From NCBI GenBank assembly GCA_947631975.1, contig CANRNM010000003.1, positions 1 to 46,734 of the forward strand: a stretch of 46,734 nt of DNA, in the 5' to 3' direction. Positions 17,403 through 26,029 of the stretch are shown one piece after another. A program made the translations under genes and the position numbers. Below the pieces are notes generated by a model. That model saw nothing but the letters and a program-made list of their open reading frames with translations. It was not told the DNA's origin and searched no databases. Numbering within the stretch: the first letter of the stretch is position 1; each line of letters opens with the position of its first letter. The stretch comes from an uncultured Clostridia bacterium (lineage in GTDB: Bacteria; Bacillota; Clostridia; Lachnospirales; CAG-274).

Positions 17403-18056
17403 ATGAAGCTTAGTTCAGACAACTTCCCTCTCTATGCCATTACCGACAGGCGTTGGCTCAAAAATATGAGCCTCCCCGAGGCGGTGGAGCTTGCTATCGA
17501 GGGCGGAGCGGGGCTTATTCAGCTGAGAGAAAAAAATCTTCCCTATGATGAGCTTAGGGCGCTCTCGCTTGATGTGCACAATATCACATCGCAGCGCAAT
17601 GTCCCCCTTATAATAAACGACGATGTAAGGCTTTGCGCCGATATAGACGCCGAGGGCGTGCATGTGGGCGCGGAGGATATGTCCGTCGCCAAGGCAAGGG
17701 AGATACTTGGAAATAACAAAATTATAGGAGCTACGGCAAGAACTCTTGAAAGAGCCGTTGAGGCTTGCGGCGAGGGCGCGGACTATCTGGGCATAGGCGC
17801 AGTGTTCGACACCTCCACCAAATCGGGCACCACCCGCATGACAAGGGAGCTTGCGCGCAGCATAGCAAACGCTGTAGATATACCCACATTTGCCATAGGC
17901 GGCATAGACAGCGGAAATATACTCTCGCTCTCGGACTATGGCATAAGCGGAGTGGCAGTCGTGTCCGCGGTGTTTGCACAGGACGATATAAAAGGCGCCT
18001 GCAGGGAGCTCTGTTCTCTCGCGGCAAAGGTATGTAAAGGCAGGGATATTTTATGA
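17403..18056 (+). CDS. thiE: Thiamine-phosphate synthase
   Basis: 217 aa; YAITDRRWL, GLIQLREKNL, LIINDDVRLCADIDAEGVHVGAEDM, YLGIGAVFDTSTKSG motifs. Confidence 0.94.
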   Translation: MKLSSDNFPLYAITDRRWLKNMSLPEAVELAIEGGAGLIQLREKNLPYDELRALSLDVHNITSQRNVPLIINDDVRLCADIDAEGVHVGAEDMSVAKAREILGNNKIIGATARTLERAVEACGEGADYLGIGAVFDTSTKSGTTRMTRELARSIANAVDIPTFAIGGIDSGNILSLSDYGISGVAVVSAVFAQDDIKGACRELCSLAAKVCKGRDIL

Positions 18057-19282
18057 AAAAGGTATTGAAAAATAACAAAGGCTTCACTCTTATTGAGCTT
18101 ATAGTCGTGCTTGTTGTGCTGACTATTCTCATGTGCCTTACTGCGCCCTCCGTTTTCGGCTACAGCAGAAAGGCGCAGGAAACGGCGGCTATAGAGGAAT
18201 GTAAGGGTGTTGTTTCTGCCGTTATTGATATTTTCAGCGATGATTATGTGAATACCGGAACAAGAATAACGGGAACTGAATGCCTTAATACAGAGAGAGG
18301 CAAAGAAATTATTGATGAAGCCAAAAGAATGGCAGATGTTGACGGTAATGTAAACGGTGCTTGGGTAAGAGGAAATGAACAATACATTCTTTCTCATCTT
18401 GTTTATGAATGGTCGGATAATCTTTGGGTAGTTTATGATAAAGGCGAATATAAGATATATAAAGGCAAAAACGATACACCGGCGGAGGATAAGGTAGACG
18501 GAACTGAACCTTCGGGTAAGCCCAAGAATGAGCCCTCAAATAGTTATAATCCCGACGGCGGGGATGATGGAGAAGAAAGTACAAACGGGTTTATGCAAAC
18601 GCCTACAGCTGCCACAACAGAAGCAGCAACAGAGGCTACAACTAAGGCGCCCGAGCCTACTACAAAGGCACCCGAACCGACTACGGAGAAGACACCCGAG
18701 CCGACAACTGAAAAGACACCGGAAACTCCCACAATGAAAGATAATGACGGCAATGTATATGCCTTTGGAGAAGGTCGTTGGGAAGATATAAAGCGTAATT
18801 CACAAGTAACTAATCCAGGAGATCCATGGGGAAGTATGGTTGGTGGAGATGCCAATAGTGTTACAATGATTAATGGTTATGCATACTCTGATTCATCAGG
18901 AATATATGTTTGTGTTGCAAATGAGGTTTGTGGTCCTGATCTTGATCCTAATATGACAATTGAAGAGTATTATAATAGAATGCCAGATAGTGAAAAATGG
19001 AGATTAATAAAAGTAGACATAAATAGACCTGTATTTTTGCAGAAGGATTATGATCAAGATAAATTAGCAGGCGGTGGTTGGATTGATAATGTTTATTATG
19101 AAAAGGACCCCGATAACTATGTTATTTTAACACAGGGCGATATAAAATGTGTTGACGGAAACTATTATGTATGGTCGCCTGACGATGATTCTACAAGAAA
19201 TTCTATAATATCATGGGCACCTGATGGGTTGATTAGGCTTAGCTATTTCTGGTTTGACGGTCGATTTACAAAATTCCAATAA
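18053..19282 (+). CDS. Type IV prepilin-like protein with Thr/Pro-rich linker and unknown C-terminal domain
   Basis: 409 aa; class III signal KNNKGFTLIELIVVLVVLTILM; linker EATTKAPEPTTKAPEPTTEKTPEPTTEKTPETP; ~180-aa tail. Confidence 0.85.
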   Translation: MKKVLKNNKGFTLIELIVVLVVLTILMCLTAPSVFGYSRKAQETAAIEECKGVVSAVIDIFSDDYVNTGTRITGTECLNTERGKEIIDEAKRMADVDGNVNGAWVRGNEQYILSHLVYEWSDNLWVVYDKGEYKIYKGKNDTPAEDKVDGTEPSGKPKNEPSNSYNPDGGDDGEESTNGFMQTPTAATTEAATEATTKAPEPTTKAPEPTTEKTPEPTTEKTPETPTMKDNDGNVYAFGEGRWEDIKRNSQVTNPGDPWGSMVGGDANSVTMINGYAYSDSSGIYVCVANEVCGPDLDPNMTIEEYYNRMPDSEKWRLIKVDINRPVFLQKDYDQDKLAGGGWIDNVYYEKDPDNYVILTQGDIKCVDGNYYVWSPDDDSTRNSIISWAPDGLIRLSYFWFDGRFTKFQ

Positions 19283-19306
19283 TAACAATAAAAAATGTTT
19301 AAGTTC

Positions 19307-19333
19307 AAGCCCGCTTTATGCGGGCTTTTTTAT
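19307..19333 (+). terminator. Terminator downstream of the prepilin gene
   Basis: AAGCCCGCTTTATGCGGGCTTTTTTATT. Confidence 0.85.
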
Positions 19334-19816
19334 TGCTGACGGGGATAGCCTTCCGTTCCTTTCAAAAATCTGTACTTCCTTTATGTAGAAGCGACCTGTG
19401 GTCGCCCACGGGAGACCGAAGGCCGGTCGTTTTGCTTCGCAAAACTGCTCGCCCATGCAACCAAGGCTCGCCCCTACAAACCAATATATGAACTAATCAC
19501 TTGTAGGGGCGTGCATTGCACGCCCGTCCCCCCCCTCAGTCAGACTAAAGCCTGCCGGCTCTCCCTAAGGGCGACTGAGGGAAAAATTTCCTCCCTTTAA
19601 ACTTAACTTTAACAAGTATTTTACACAAAAAAGTTATTAATTTTTTGTGAAATGTGCTATAATTTTTTTCGGGGCTAAAAAAACGCTTTTTTTTTCTTGT
19701 ATTTGAATAAAAAAAGTTTTATTATAGTATATAGCTGATAATGTCCGAAGGTATGCGGGCATAAAAAATTAAACTATTCAATCAGTCAGCAAAGATTGAA
19801 ATAAGGAGGATTTTAA

Positions 19817-22800
19817 ATGCACAAGAACTTGAAAAGAATTGTAAGTGCGGTTCTTTCTATGGCAATGGTATGCTCAAGCATTACCTTTGCAGGCGTTACA
19901 AGCGCTGCTGCTGCAGAAAGCATCAAGGGTGCAAGTGCAGGCTGGCATGAAACGGCTTACACAGAGTGGACACCCGTCGCAGACGCTGCCAAGTACGAAG
20001 CATATGTTAAGAAGGCTTCTGACAGCGCTTGGACACAGCTTGACGACGAGCTTATACGTCAGTATAACACATACTGCCGTGCAGACGCTCTCGGACTTGC
20101 GGCAGGCACTTACAATATGAAGATTGTAGCAAAGAACGCTTCAGGCACTGAAATAGCAAGCTATGAATCGCCTGCTGTTACAGTTGACAATTATAAGCGT
20201 TCGGGCTTTGCCTTTTCACCGGCTTCACCCGCCAAGTCATCATCGGGCGGATATAATGACGACGGTACAGTAAAGGCAGACGCAAGGATAATTTATGTAA
20301 CAGACGCAAACAAGGACACTGTTTCACTTCCTGTTAAGTCAGGCAAGTCCGAAGTAGACTGCGTTGGTCTCGGCGCAATAATAAAGGCTCTTGAAAAGGG
20401 TGATGAGACAAGACCTCTTATTGTAAGATTTATAGGTCATGTTACAGACCCAAAAACATCGGAGCAGAAGCTTAATCAGGTAGACATCAAGCGTTCAGAG
20501 GCTCCCATTACATTTGAAGGCATAGGTCCCGATACCATCATAAAGTTTGGCTTCAATGTAGTTGAGTCCACAAATATTGAGTTCAGAAACATGGGTTTCA
20601 AGGATATGACTACAAAGGACGAGGACGGCGTTACTATAAAGGGCGGTCAGAATATCTGGGTACACCACTGTGATTTCTATTACGGCGGTCAGGGCTCTGA
20701 CGCAGATCAGGCAAAGGGCGACGGTTCCGTTGACTTAAAGGATGCATCAAATTATATCACAATTTCCGATAATCATTACTGGGATTCGGGAAAGGTTAAT
20801 CTCTGCGGTTTAGGCAAGGAGCCCCCGAACTATATCACTTATGCAAGGAACTGGTTTGACCATTCCGATTCAAGATGTCCCAGAGTAAGAGGTTATTCGG
20901 TTCATGTATACAATAACTTCTATGACGGCGTTTCAAAGTATGGCGTTGGCGCTACAAACGGCAGTTCTGTATTTGTAGACAGCAATTACTTCAGAAACAC
21001 CAATGACCCCGTTCTTATTTCAAAACAGGGTACAGACGCTCAAGGCAGCGGTACATTCTCGGGTGAGCCCGGCGGTATCATCAAGATGTACGGCAACATC
21101 ATGATGGGCGAATATTACAAGTACATCGAGGGTACAAATGCAGACGGCACATACGGCAACAATGCAGACGGTTATTCCGTACAGAACAGAACGGATACTC
21201 TTCCGTCATCACTTGTTACAAGGGCAGGCGGCACATCTTACAACAACTTTGATACAAAGGTTGATCTCGTTGCCGATGATGTTCTGGAAGCAAAGGATGT
21301 TCCCGCATATGTTGTTAAGGAAGCAGGTCGTACAAACACAAGTAATTTCAGATATGACTTTGCAAGCGGTAATGCTACCGATAAGGATTATGAAGTAGAT
21401 CCTAACCTTACAAAGCAGCTTGCAGACCTCAAGCCCACCATTATAAACTATGGCGGCGAAGTTAAAGTTAAGCCCAACACATCGGCTGCTCCCGAGAGCA
21501 CACTCGGCGTAGACGGCAACAAAGCTTATCAGGAAAAGGCTGCGGCTTATGATGCAAGAGTAAAAGACCTTCCCGCAGAGAGCGACCCCGCAGGCAATAA
21601 GGCAACAGGCGGTTCGGGCAGCAGCACGGGCGGAGAAGTAATAGGCGCAGCAGACCTTGTGCTTGACGGTTTTGCAGATATCCCCGAGGGAGAATATTCA
21701 AGCAGCAACAAGGCAACGGGCAGCTATGGCACAGACGGCGCTTTCAAACTCATAACAAATACTACCGACAAGGTTACCGTAAGCGAGAGCAAGGGTATTG
21801 CGCTTGGCGGCGGCGGCGACTTTGCAACAGGCAAGAGACTTATATCCGTAGATGTTAAGGAAGCAGGCAAGATATTTGTTTCGGGTGAATCCACAGGCTC
21901 GGATACAAGAACTATAAATATACTTGATTCAACAGGTAAGGTCGTAGGAACTATAGCAACAAGTTCAAATGCTTCCGTTGACCTTCCCGAAGCAGGTACT
22001 TATTATATCTGCTCATTAACAAAGGGTATAAACATTGAGAGAGTAGAGGTTTATTACGGCTCAAGTTCAACCGAGACTCAGACTCAGCCGACAACATCTT
22101 CTGCAACTACCACAACATCGGCAACTACTACAACATCTGCAACTACCACAACAACAGATCAGTCGCAGACAACAACTAATCCTTCCACAGAGAAGGATAC
22201 CGAGAATACTACGGAAGACCCATACGAGGATCTTTACGGCGATGTCAATAAGACAGGCGAAAGAAAGATAGACGACGTAGATATTCTTCTTACTCAGATA
22301 CTCAAGGGCAGCGTTGCTCCCGACCCCGGCAGAAACGATGTTAACCTTGATAATAAGGTAGATTCTCAGGACGTAGCAATGATACTCCAGAAGATACTTG
22401 ATTCTTCATACACTATGCCTTGCGAGGGCAAGGTCGACCTTGGCGGCGGCTCAACGCCCGAACAGCCCACAGAGGGCACAACGGCAGCGCCCACAACTCA
22501 GGCAGGACCTACTCAAGCTACTACACAGGCACAGGAGACGACCGAGAAGGCTCCCGAGACTACAACGGAAGCAGCACCTACTACAACAACGGCACAGGAG
22601 AATCCTTCCGAGGGCACAACGGCAGGTATAGTTTCAACTCCCGTTGAGCTTGGTAATGCTGAAACGGGCATTGATTCGGATGATCCCAACGACACAGGCG
22701 CCGGCGTAAGCGTAACACATGACGATGCTACTAAGACATGGACACTTACCGACAGTTCCTCAACAGCAGCGGCAAAGCTTACAATACCTTTTGCAGAGCA

Positions 22801-24379
22801 GACAAAGGGTAAGGTAGTAATATCGGGTACGGCTACTCCGACCAAAGTCGGCAGCAAGTGGATGTTTATTCAGATAAGAGGCAAGAAAGCGGACGGCACA
22901 GCTTCAGAAATAGTTGGCTTTGGCGGCGGCGAAACATCGGGTGATCTTTCGGTAAGAAAGAACGGCTCGGCTTATACAAAGCTTGGCACTCTTGAAGCTA
23001 ATAAGAAGTATGAATATACAATAGTTATTGATTTGGACGCTAAGACAGCCGATGTAACTATTGACGGTATAACAACGACCTTGACAGATCTTGATGTATC
23101 TTCTGTTGATTCCGTATTTTCAACTACATCAAAGAAAGTAGTGGATAGAAATGTTTCACTTTCAGATCCTTATGTAGGTATAGTTGAAGGCGGCAGCTCA
23201 ACACCCGAACAGCCCACAGAGGGCACAACGGCTGCACAGGCTACAACAACAGCACAGCCCACAACAGCTGCACAGCAGACGACCGAGAAGGCTCCCGAGG
23301 CTACAACAGAAGCAGCACCTACTACAACAACGGCACAGGAGAATCCTTCCGAGGGCACAACGGCAGGAGCATTCAGATTTGACTATACTCCCGAGTATGT
23401 AGCAGGTAAGACATTGGCTGCAGGCGATGTAATCTTTACAAAGGACGGCGTAACCATATCTGCGGGTCAGGCTCTTGAATATCAACAGAGATCAAAGGAA
23501 GAGAAGGACAAAGACGGTCTGGGTGATGCAACATTTGGCGGTGTTGTACAGGAAAACAGACTTAAGTCAACAGGTATTAATACATCTTTGAAACTTGACG
23601 GCGGATCATCAACAAATTATCGTGTAATGGCTAAGATAGAGGCAACAGCGGCAGCTAAGGTTTCTCTTGCAATGATAATTCCCGAGGGTAAAGGTCTCTT
23701 GTTTGCAGCTATTGACGGCAACAATGCACACACAGTCAAGAATATAGATACAACAACTGCAAGATTTGAGATAGTAACTGTTGATCTTAAGGCAGGCGAT
23801 ACTGTTTATCTTATCGGTCAAAGCACTAACCCCGAGATCTACGGCATTGATGTTGACGCTGTAGAGGGCGGTTCAACACCCGAACAGCCTTCCGAGACAA
23901 CTTCATCCGAACAGTCTTCCGAGACTACTTCATCCGAGCAGCCGTCAGAGCCCGAAACTTCCGCACCTTCGGGCGAGGGAGCAAATGCAGGCGATAGCTG
24001 GACAGCAACAGAAGGCGGAACAATGCCTAACTGGATAACTGGTATAACAGCTTCAGTAACACCAGATAATAAGCGTACTGCATATTCAACCGATAATGGC
24101 AGTGTATTTAATGACACTATAGTAATTGCTAAAAATAGTAAATTTTCTGTTACTTTGAAGGAGCCCGGAACTATAGTTCTTTATATGGCTGCAAACAATA
24201 ATGCTGCAAAAGATAAGGTTACTGTAACAGATCCTACAGGAAAAGAAGTATACAGTGGTGCAATGCCCGGCAGAGATGATTCAGCTGCTAAACCGGCAAA
24301 GATAACAGCAACAACAGCAGGCACATATGAATTTGCTAATGCATATGAAGCTTTGTTATTCAAGATTGCTGTAGAATAA
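19817..24379 (+). CDS. Secreted multidomain pectate lyase (PL1-like) with internal type I dockerin and additional C-terminal modules
   Basis: 1520 aa; signal peptide; VWHHCDFYY-type parallel beta-helix (NIWVHHCDFYYGGQGSD, YARNWFDHSDSRCPRVRGYSVHVYNNFYDGV); dockerin repeats DVNKTGERKIDDVDILLTQIL and DVNLDNKVDSQDVAMILQKIL; Thr-rich linkers. Confidence 0.92.
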   Translation: MHKNLKRIVSAVLSMAMVCSSITFAGVTSAAAAESIKGASAGWHETAYTEWTPVADAAKYEAYVKKASDSAWTQLDDELIRQYNTYCRADALGLAAGTYNMKIVAKNASGTEIASYESPAVTVDNYKRSGFAFSPASPAKSSSGGYNDDGTVKADARIIYVTDANKDTVSLPVKSGKSEVDCVGLGAIIKALEKGDETRPLIVRFIGHVTDPKTSEQKLNQVDIKRSEAPITFEGIGPDTIIKFGFNVVESTNIEFRNMGFKDMTTKDEDGVTIKGGQNIWVHHCDFYYGGQGSDADQAKGDGSVDLKDASNYITISDNHYWDSGKVNLCGLGKEPPNYITYARNWFDHSDSRCPRVRGYSVHVYNNFYDGVSKYGVGATNGSSVFVDSNYFRNTNDPVLISKQGTDAQGSGTFSGEPGGIIKMYGNIMMGEYYKYIEGTNADGTYGNNADGYSVQNRTDTLPSSLVTRAGGTSYNNFDTKVDLVADDVLEAKDVPAYVVKEAGRTNTSNFRYDFASGNATDKDYEVDPNLTKQLADLKPTIINYGGEVKVKPNTSAAPESTLGVDGNKAYQEKAAAYDARVKDLPAESDPAGNKATGGSGSSTGGEVIGAADLVLDGFADIPEGEYSSSNKATGSYGTDGAFKLITNTTDKVTVSESKGIALGGGGDFATGKRLISVDVKEAGKIFVSGESTGSDTRTINILDSTGKVVGTIATSSNASVDLPEAGTYYICSLTKGINIERVEVYYGSSSTETQTQPTTSSATTTTSATTTTSATTTTTDQSQTTTNPSTEKDTENTTEDPYEDLYGDVNKTGERKIDDVDILLTQILKGSVAPDPGRNDVNLDNKVDSQDVAMILQKILDSSYTMPCEGKVDLGGGSTPEQPTEGTTAAPTTQAGPTQATTQAQETTEKAPETTTEAAPTTTTAQENPSEGTTAGIVSTPVELGNAETGIDSDDPNDTGAGVSVTHDDATKTWTLTDSSSTAAAKLTIPFAEQTKGKVVISGTATPTKVGSKWMFIQIRGKKADGTASEIVGFGGGETSGDLSVRKNGSAYTKLGTLEANKKYEYTIVIDLDAKTADVTIDGITTTLTDLDVSSVDSVFSTTSKKVVDRNVSLSDPYVGIVEGGSSTPEQPTEGTTAAQATTTAQPTTAAQQTTEKAPEATTEAAPTTTTAQENPSEGTTAGAFRFDYTPEYVAGKTLAAGDVIFTKDGVTISAGQALEYQQRSKEEKDKDGLGDATFGGVVQENRLKSTGINTSLKLDGGSSTNYRVMAKIEATAAAKVSLAMIIPEGKGLLFAAIDGNNAHTVKNIDTTTARFEIVTVDLKAGDTVYLIGQSTNPEIYGIDVDAVEGGSTPEQPSETTSSEQSSETTSSEQPSEPETSAPSGEGANAGDSWTATEGGTMPNWITGITASVTPDNKRTAYSTDNGSVFNDTIVIAKNSKFSVTLKEPGTIVLYMAANNNAAKDKVTVTDPTGKEVYSGAMPGRDDSAAKPAKITATTAGTYEFANAYEALLFKIAVE
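22236..22420 (+). other. Dockerin type I domain coding region (internal)
   Basis: Two Ca-binding-loop repeats: YGDVNKTGERKIDDVDILLTQIL / NDVNLDNKVDSQDVAMILQKIL. Confidence 0.85.
22447..22626 (+). repeat. Linker-coding repeat L2 within the pectate lyase
   Basis: Encodes GGSTPEQPTEGTTAA...TTEKAPETTTEAAPTTTTAQENPSEGTTAG; near-identical to 23191-23367. Confidence 0.85.
23191..23367 (+). repeat. Linker-coding repeat L3 within the pectate lyase
   Basis: Contains GCAGCACCTACTACAACAACGGCACAGGAGAATCCTTCCGAGGGCACAACGGCAGG, identical to L2 and offset by 741 bp. Confidence 0.85.
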
Positions 24380-24393
24380 TCAATCTAAAATTA

Positions 24394-24418
24394 ACAGAGG
24401 GAGATTTCTCCCTCTGTT
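24394..24418 (+). terminator. Gene-proximal terminator hairpin of the pectate lyase (U-tract truncated)
   Basis: ACAGAGGGAGATTTCTCCCTCTGTT followed by CTGCG rather than a U-tract. Confidence 0.75.
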
Positions 24419-24869
24419 CTGCGTTTCGATAAAATGTTTTTTTTGACCCTTCAGTCGCCCTTCGGGTATCAGAACTTTCCCTTCGGGAAAGCGATGCCTT
24501 ACGGCATCGTCGGATTAATCTTTCCGATTCAAATGCCAGCTTCCCTGCATTGCACCGAAAGATTTATCGGACGCCGCCTAAAGTTGGGGACAGTCCCAAC
24601 TTCGCAGGACAGTCCCCTTTGACCGATAGGAACAGTAAAACAGGGCGGCGGCTTTCGGCGTAGCCGAAAGTGCTGACTTCGCAAGGACGCCTTATAGTGT
24701 TGTATCCTCTGGGTGGAAGAAATCTGCCGTTAGATTTTAAAACATTATAAGCCGTCCTTTAGCCCGTTAGGGCGTAAGGGAAGGGGGACCAATTCAAGCA
24801 AAGCTTGCTTTGTGATGAATTGGTGGAAGGGTTTATATTTGGTATAAATTTACTTTTTCGACAGTCTGC
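24419..24869 (+). mobile_element. Terminator-nested non-coding element, copy B (~451 bp)
   Basis: Left end CTGCGTTTCGATAAAATGTTTTTTTTGACCCTTCAGTCGCCC; right end TATAAATTTACTTTTTCGACAGTCTGC; flanked by the identical 25-bp terminator hairpin on both sides. Confidence 0.6.
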
Positions 24870-24898
24870 ACAGAGGGAGATTTCTCCCTCTGTTTTTT
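24870..24898 (+). terminator. Duplicate copy of the pectate lyase terminator with intact U-tract
   Basis: ACAGAGGGAGATTTCTCCCTCTGTTTTTTT. Confidence 0.85.
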
Positions 24899-25250
24899 TG
24901 TGATATTCTGCGGCTAAGGAAACTGCCCACTCTAGAGCCGTCGGGTACAATTTTCCGACTTGTCGGTTAGGTAAGGAGCAGCTTCTCACATTTTTTACAC
25001 AAGTATATTAAATATTTTGCAAAAAAAGAGCGCCTACACACGTAAGCTCTCTTTTCTTATTTTTTGTTTTGCTTCACTTTTTTCTTTATATTTTTTTCTT
25101 TTAAGCGTTGGGTACATATTTTCTGAAATGAGTTGCCGTTATACTCCGTATACGATAACCAAATGAAATTATCATATCTAAATTATACCATTTTCTGTTT
25201 GATAAATGATAATTTAGCCCTTCAAAACCTACTTCACCTTCATAATGCAA

Positions 25251-26012
25251 TCAAAACGGCTGCAACCTTATATACACATCTCTTCTCTTATCCCCCAATG
25301 CGGGGAATTTTTCCCTATATTTTGTTACATCGTTTTCTAAATCTACGGTCATTGTGCCCTCTTTATTTTCTGCCGAAGCGAGCATATTTCCGTCGGGGTC
25401 AATGAGCGCGCTGCCGCCCCCATATCGTATGTCCCCTATATCGCCCGTACAGTTTATGCCCATCACATAGCATCTGTTTTCTATTGCCCGCGCCTTTAGA
25501 AGCGTGCTCCAGTGCTCCTGCCTTGCCTCGGGCCAGTTGGCAGGCACTATTATTATATCCGCCTCGTATGCCCTGAAAATTTCGGGGAAGCGGAGGTCAT
25601 AGCATATGGCAGGCAGAAATTTAAAGCCCATAAATTCAAAGGGCGAAAGCTTATCTCCGCCCTTGAAATATTTATTCTCCCCGCCGTAGCTGAAGGGGTG
25701 TATCTTTACATAGTCCGAAAGCACCTCGCCGCCGTCTGTTACGGTGTAGTGATTTTCAGCCTTTTCTCCGTCCTTGAATACCCAACCGAAGCCCACGGCT
25801 TTGCCGTATTTCTTGGAAAGCGTGTTCATTTTGTGCAGGGTATATCCGTCGTTTTCGCCCGTAAGCTCGGTGTTCATGGAAAAGCCCGTAAAGCTCATCT
25901 CGGGAAACAGCAGTATATCCGCAGAGCTTTCGGCGATGAGCCTCTCGGCATTTGAAATATTTTCGCTTTTGTTTTCCCACACAATTTTTGTCTGGCAGAT
26001 ATCAACGCGCAT
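25251..26012 (-). CDS. Carbon-nitrogen hydrolase (nitrilase superfamily, omega-amidase-like)
   Basis: 253 aa; LLFPEMSFTGF (Glu), DYVKIHPFSYGGE (Lys), PAICYDLRFPEIFR (Cys) catalytic triad. Confidence 0.92.
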   Translation of the reverse strand: MRVDICQTKIVWENKSENISNAERLIAESSADILLFPEMSFTGFSMNTELTGENDGYTLHKMNTLSKKYGKAVGFGWVFKDGEKAENHYTVTDGGEVLSDYVKIHPFSYGGENKYFKGGDKLSPFEFMGFKFLPAICYDLRFPEIFRAYEADIIIVPANWPEARQEHWSTLLKARAIENRCYVMGINCTGDIGDIRYGGGSALIDPDGNMLASAENKEGTMTVDLENDVTKYREKFPALGDKRRDVYIRLQPF

Positions 26013-26029
26013 AGCGCCACTTCCTTAAT

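Noticed and set aside
22085-22230. Thr-rich repeats in the pectate lyase as a CRISPR-like or regulatory array
   Set aside because: The repeats are in-frame Thr/Ser/Pro linker codons; no spacer architecture.
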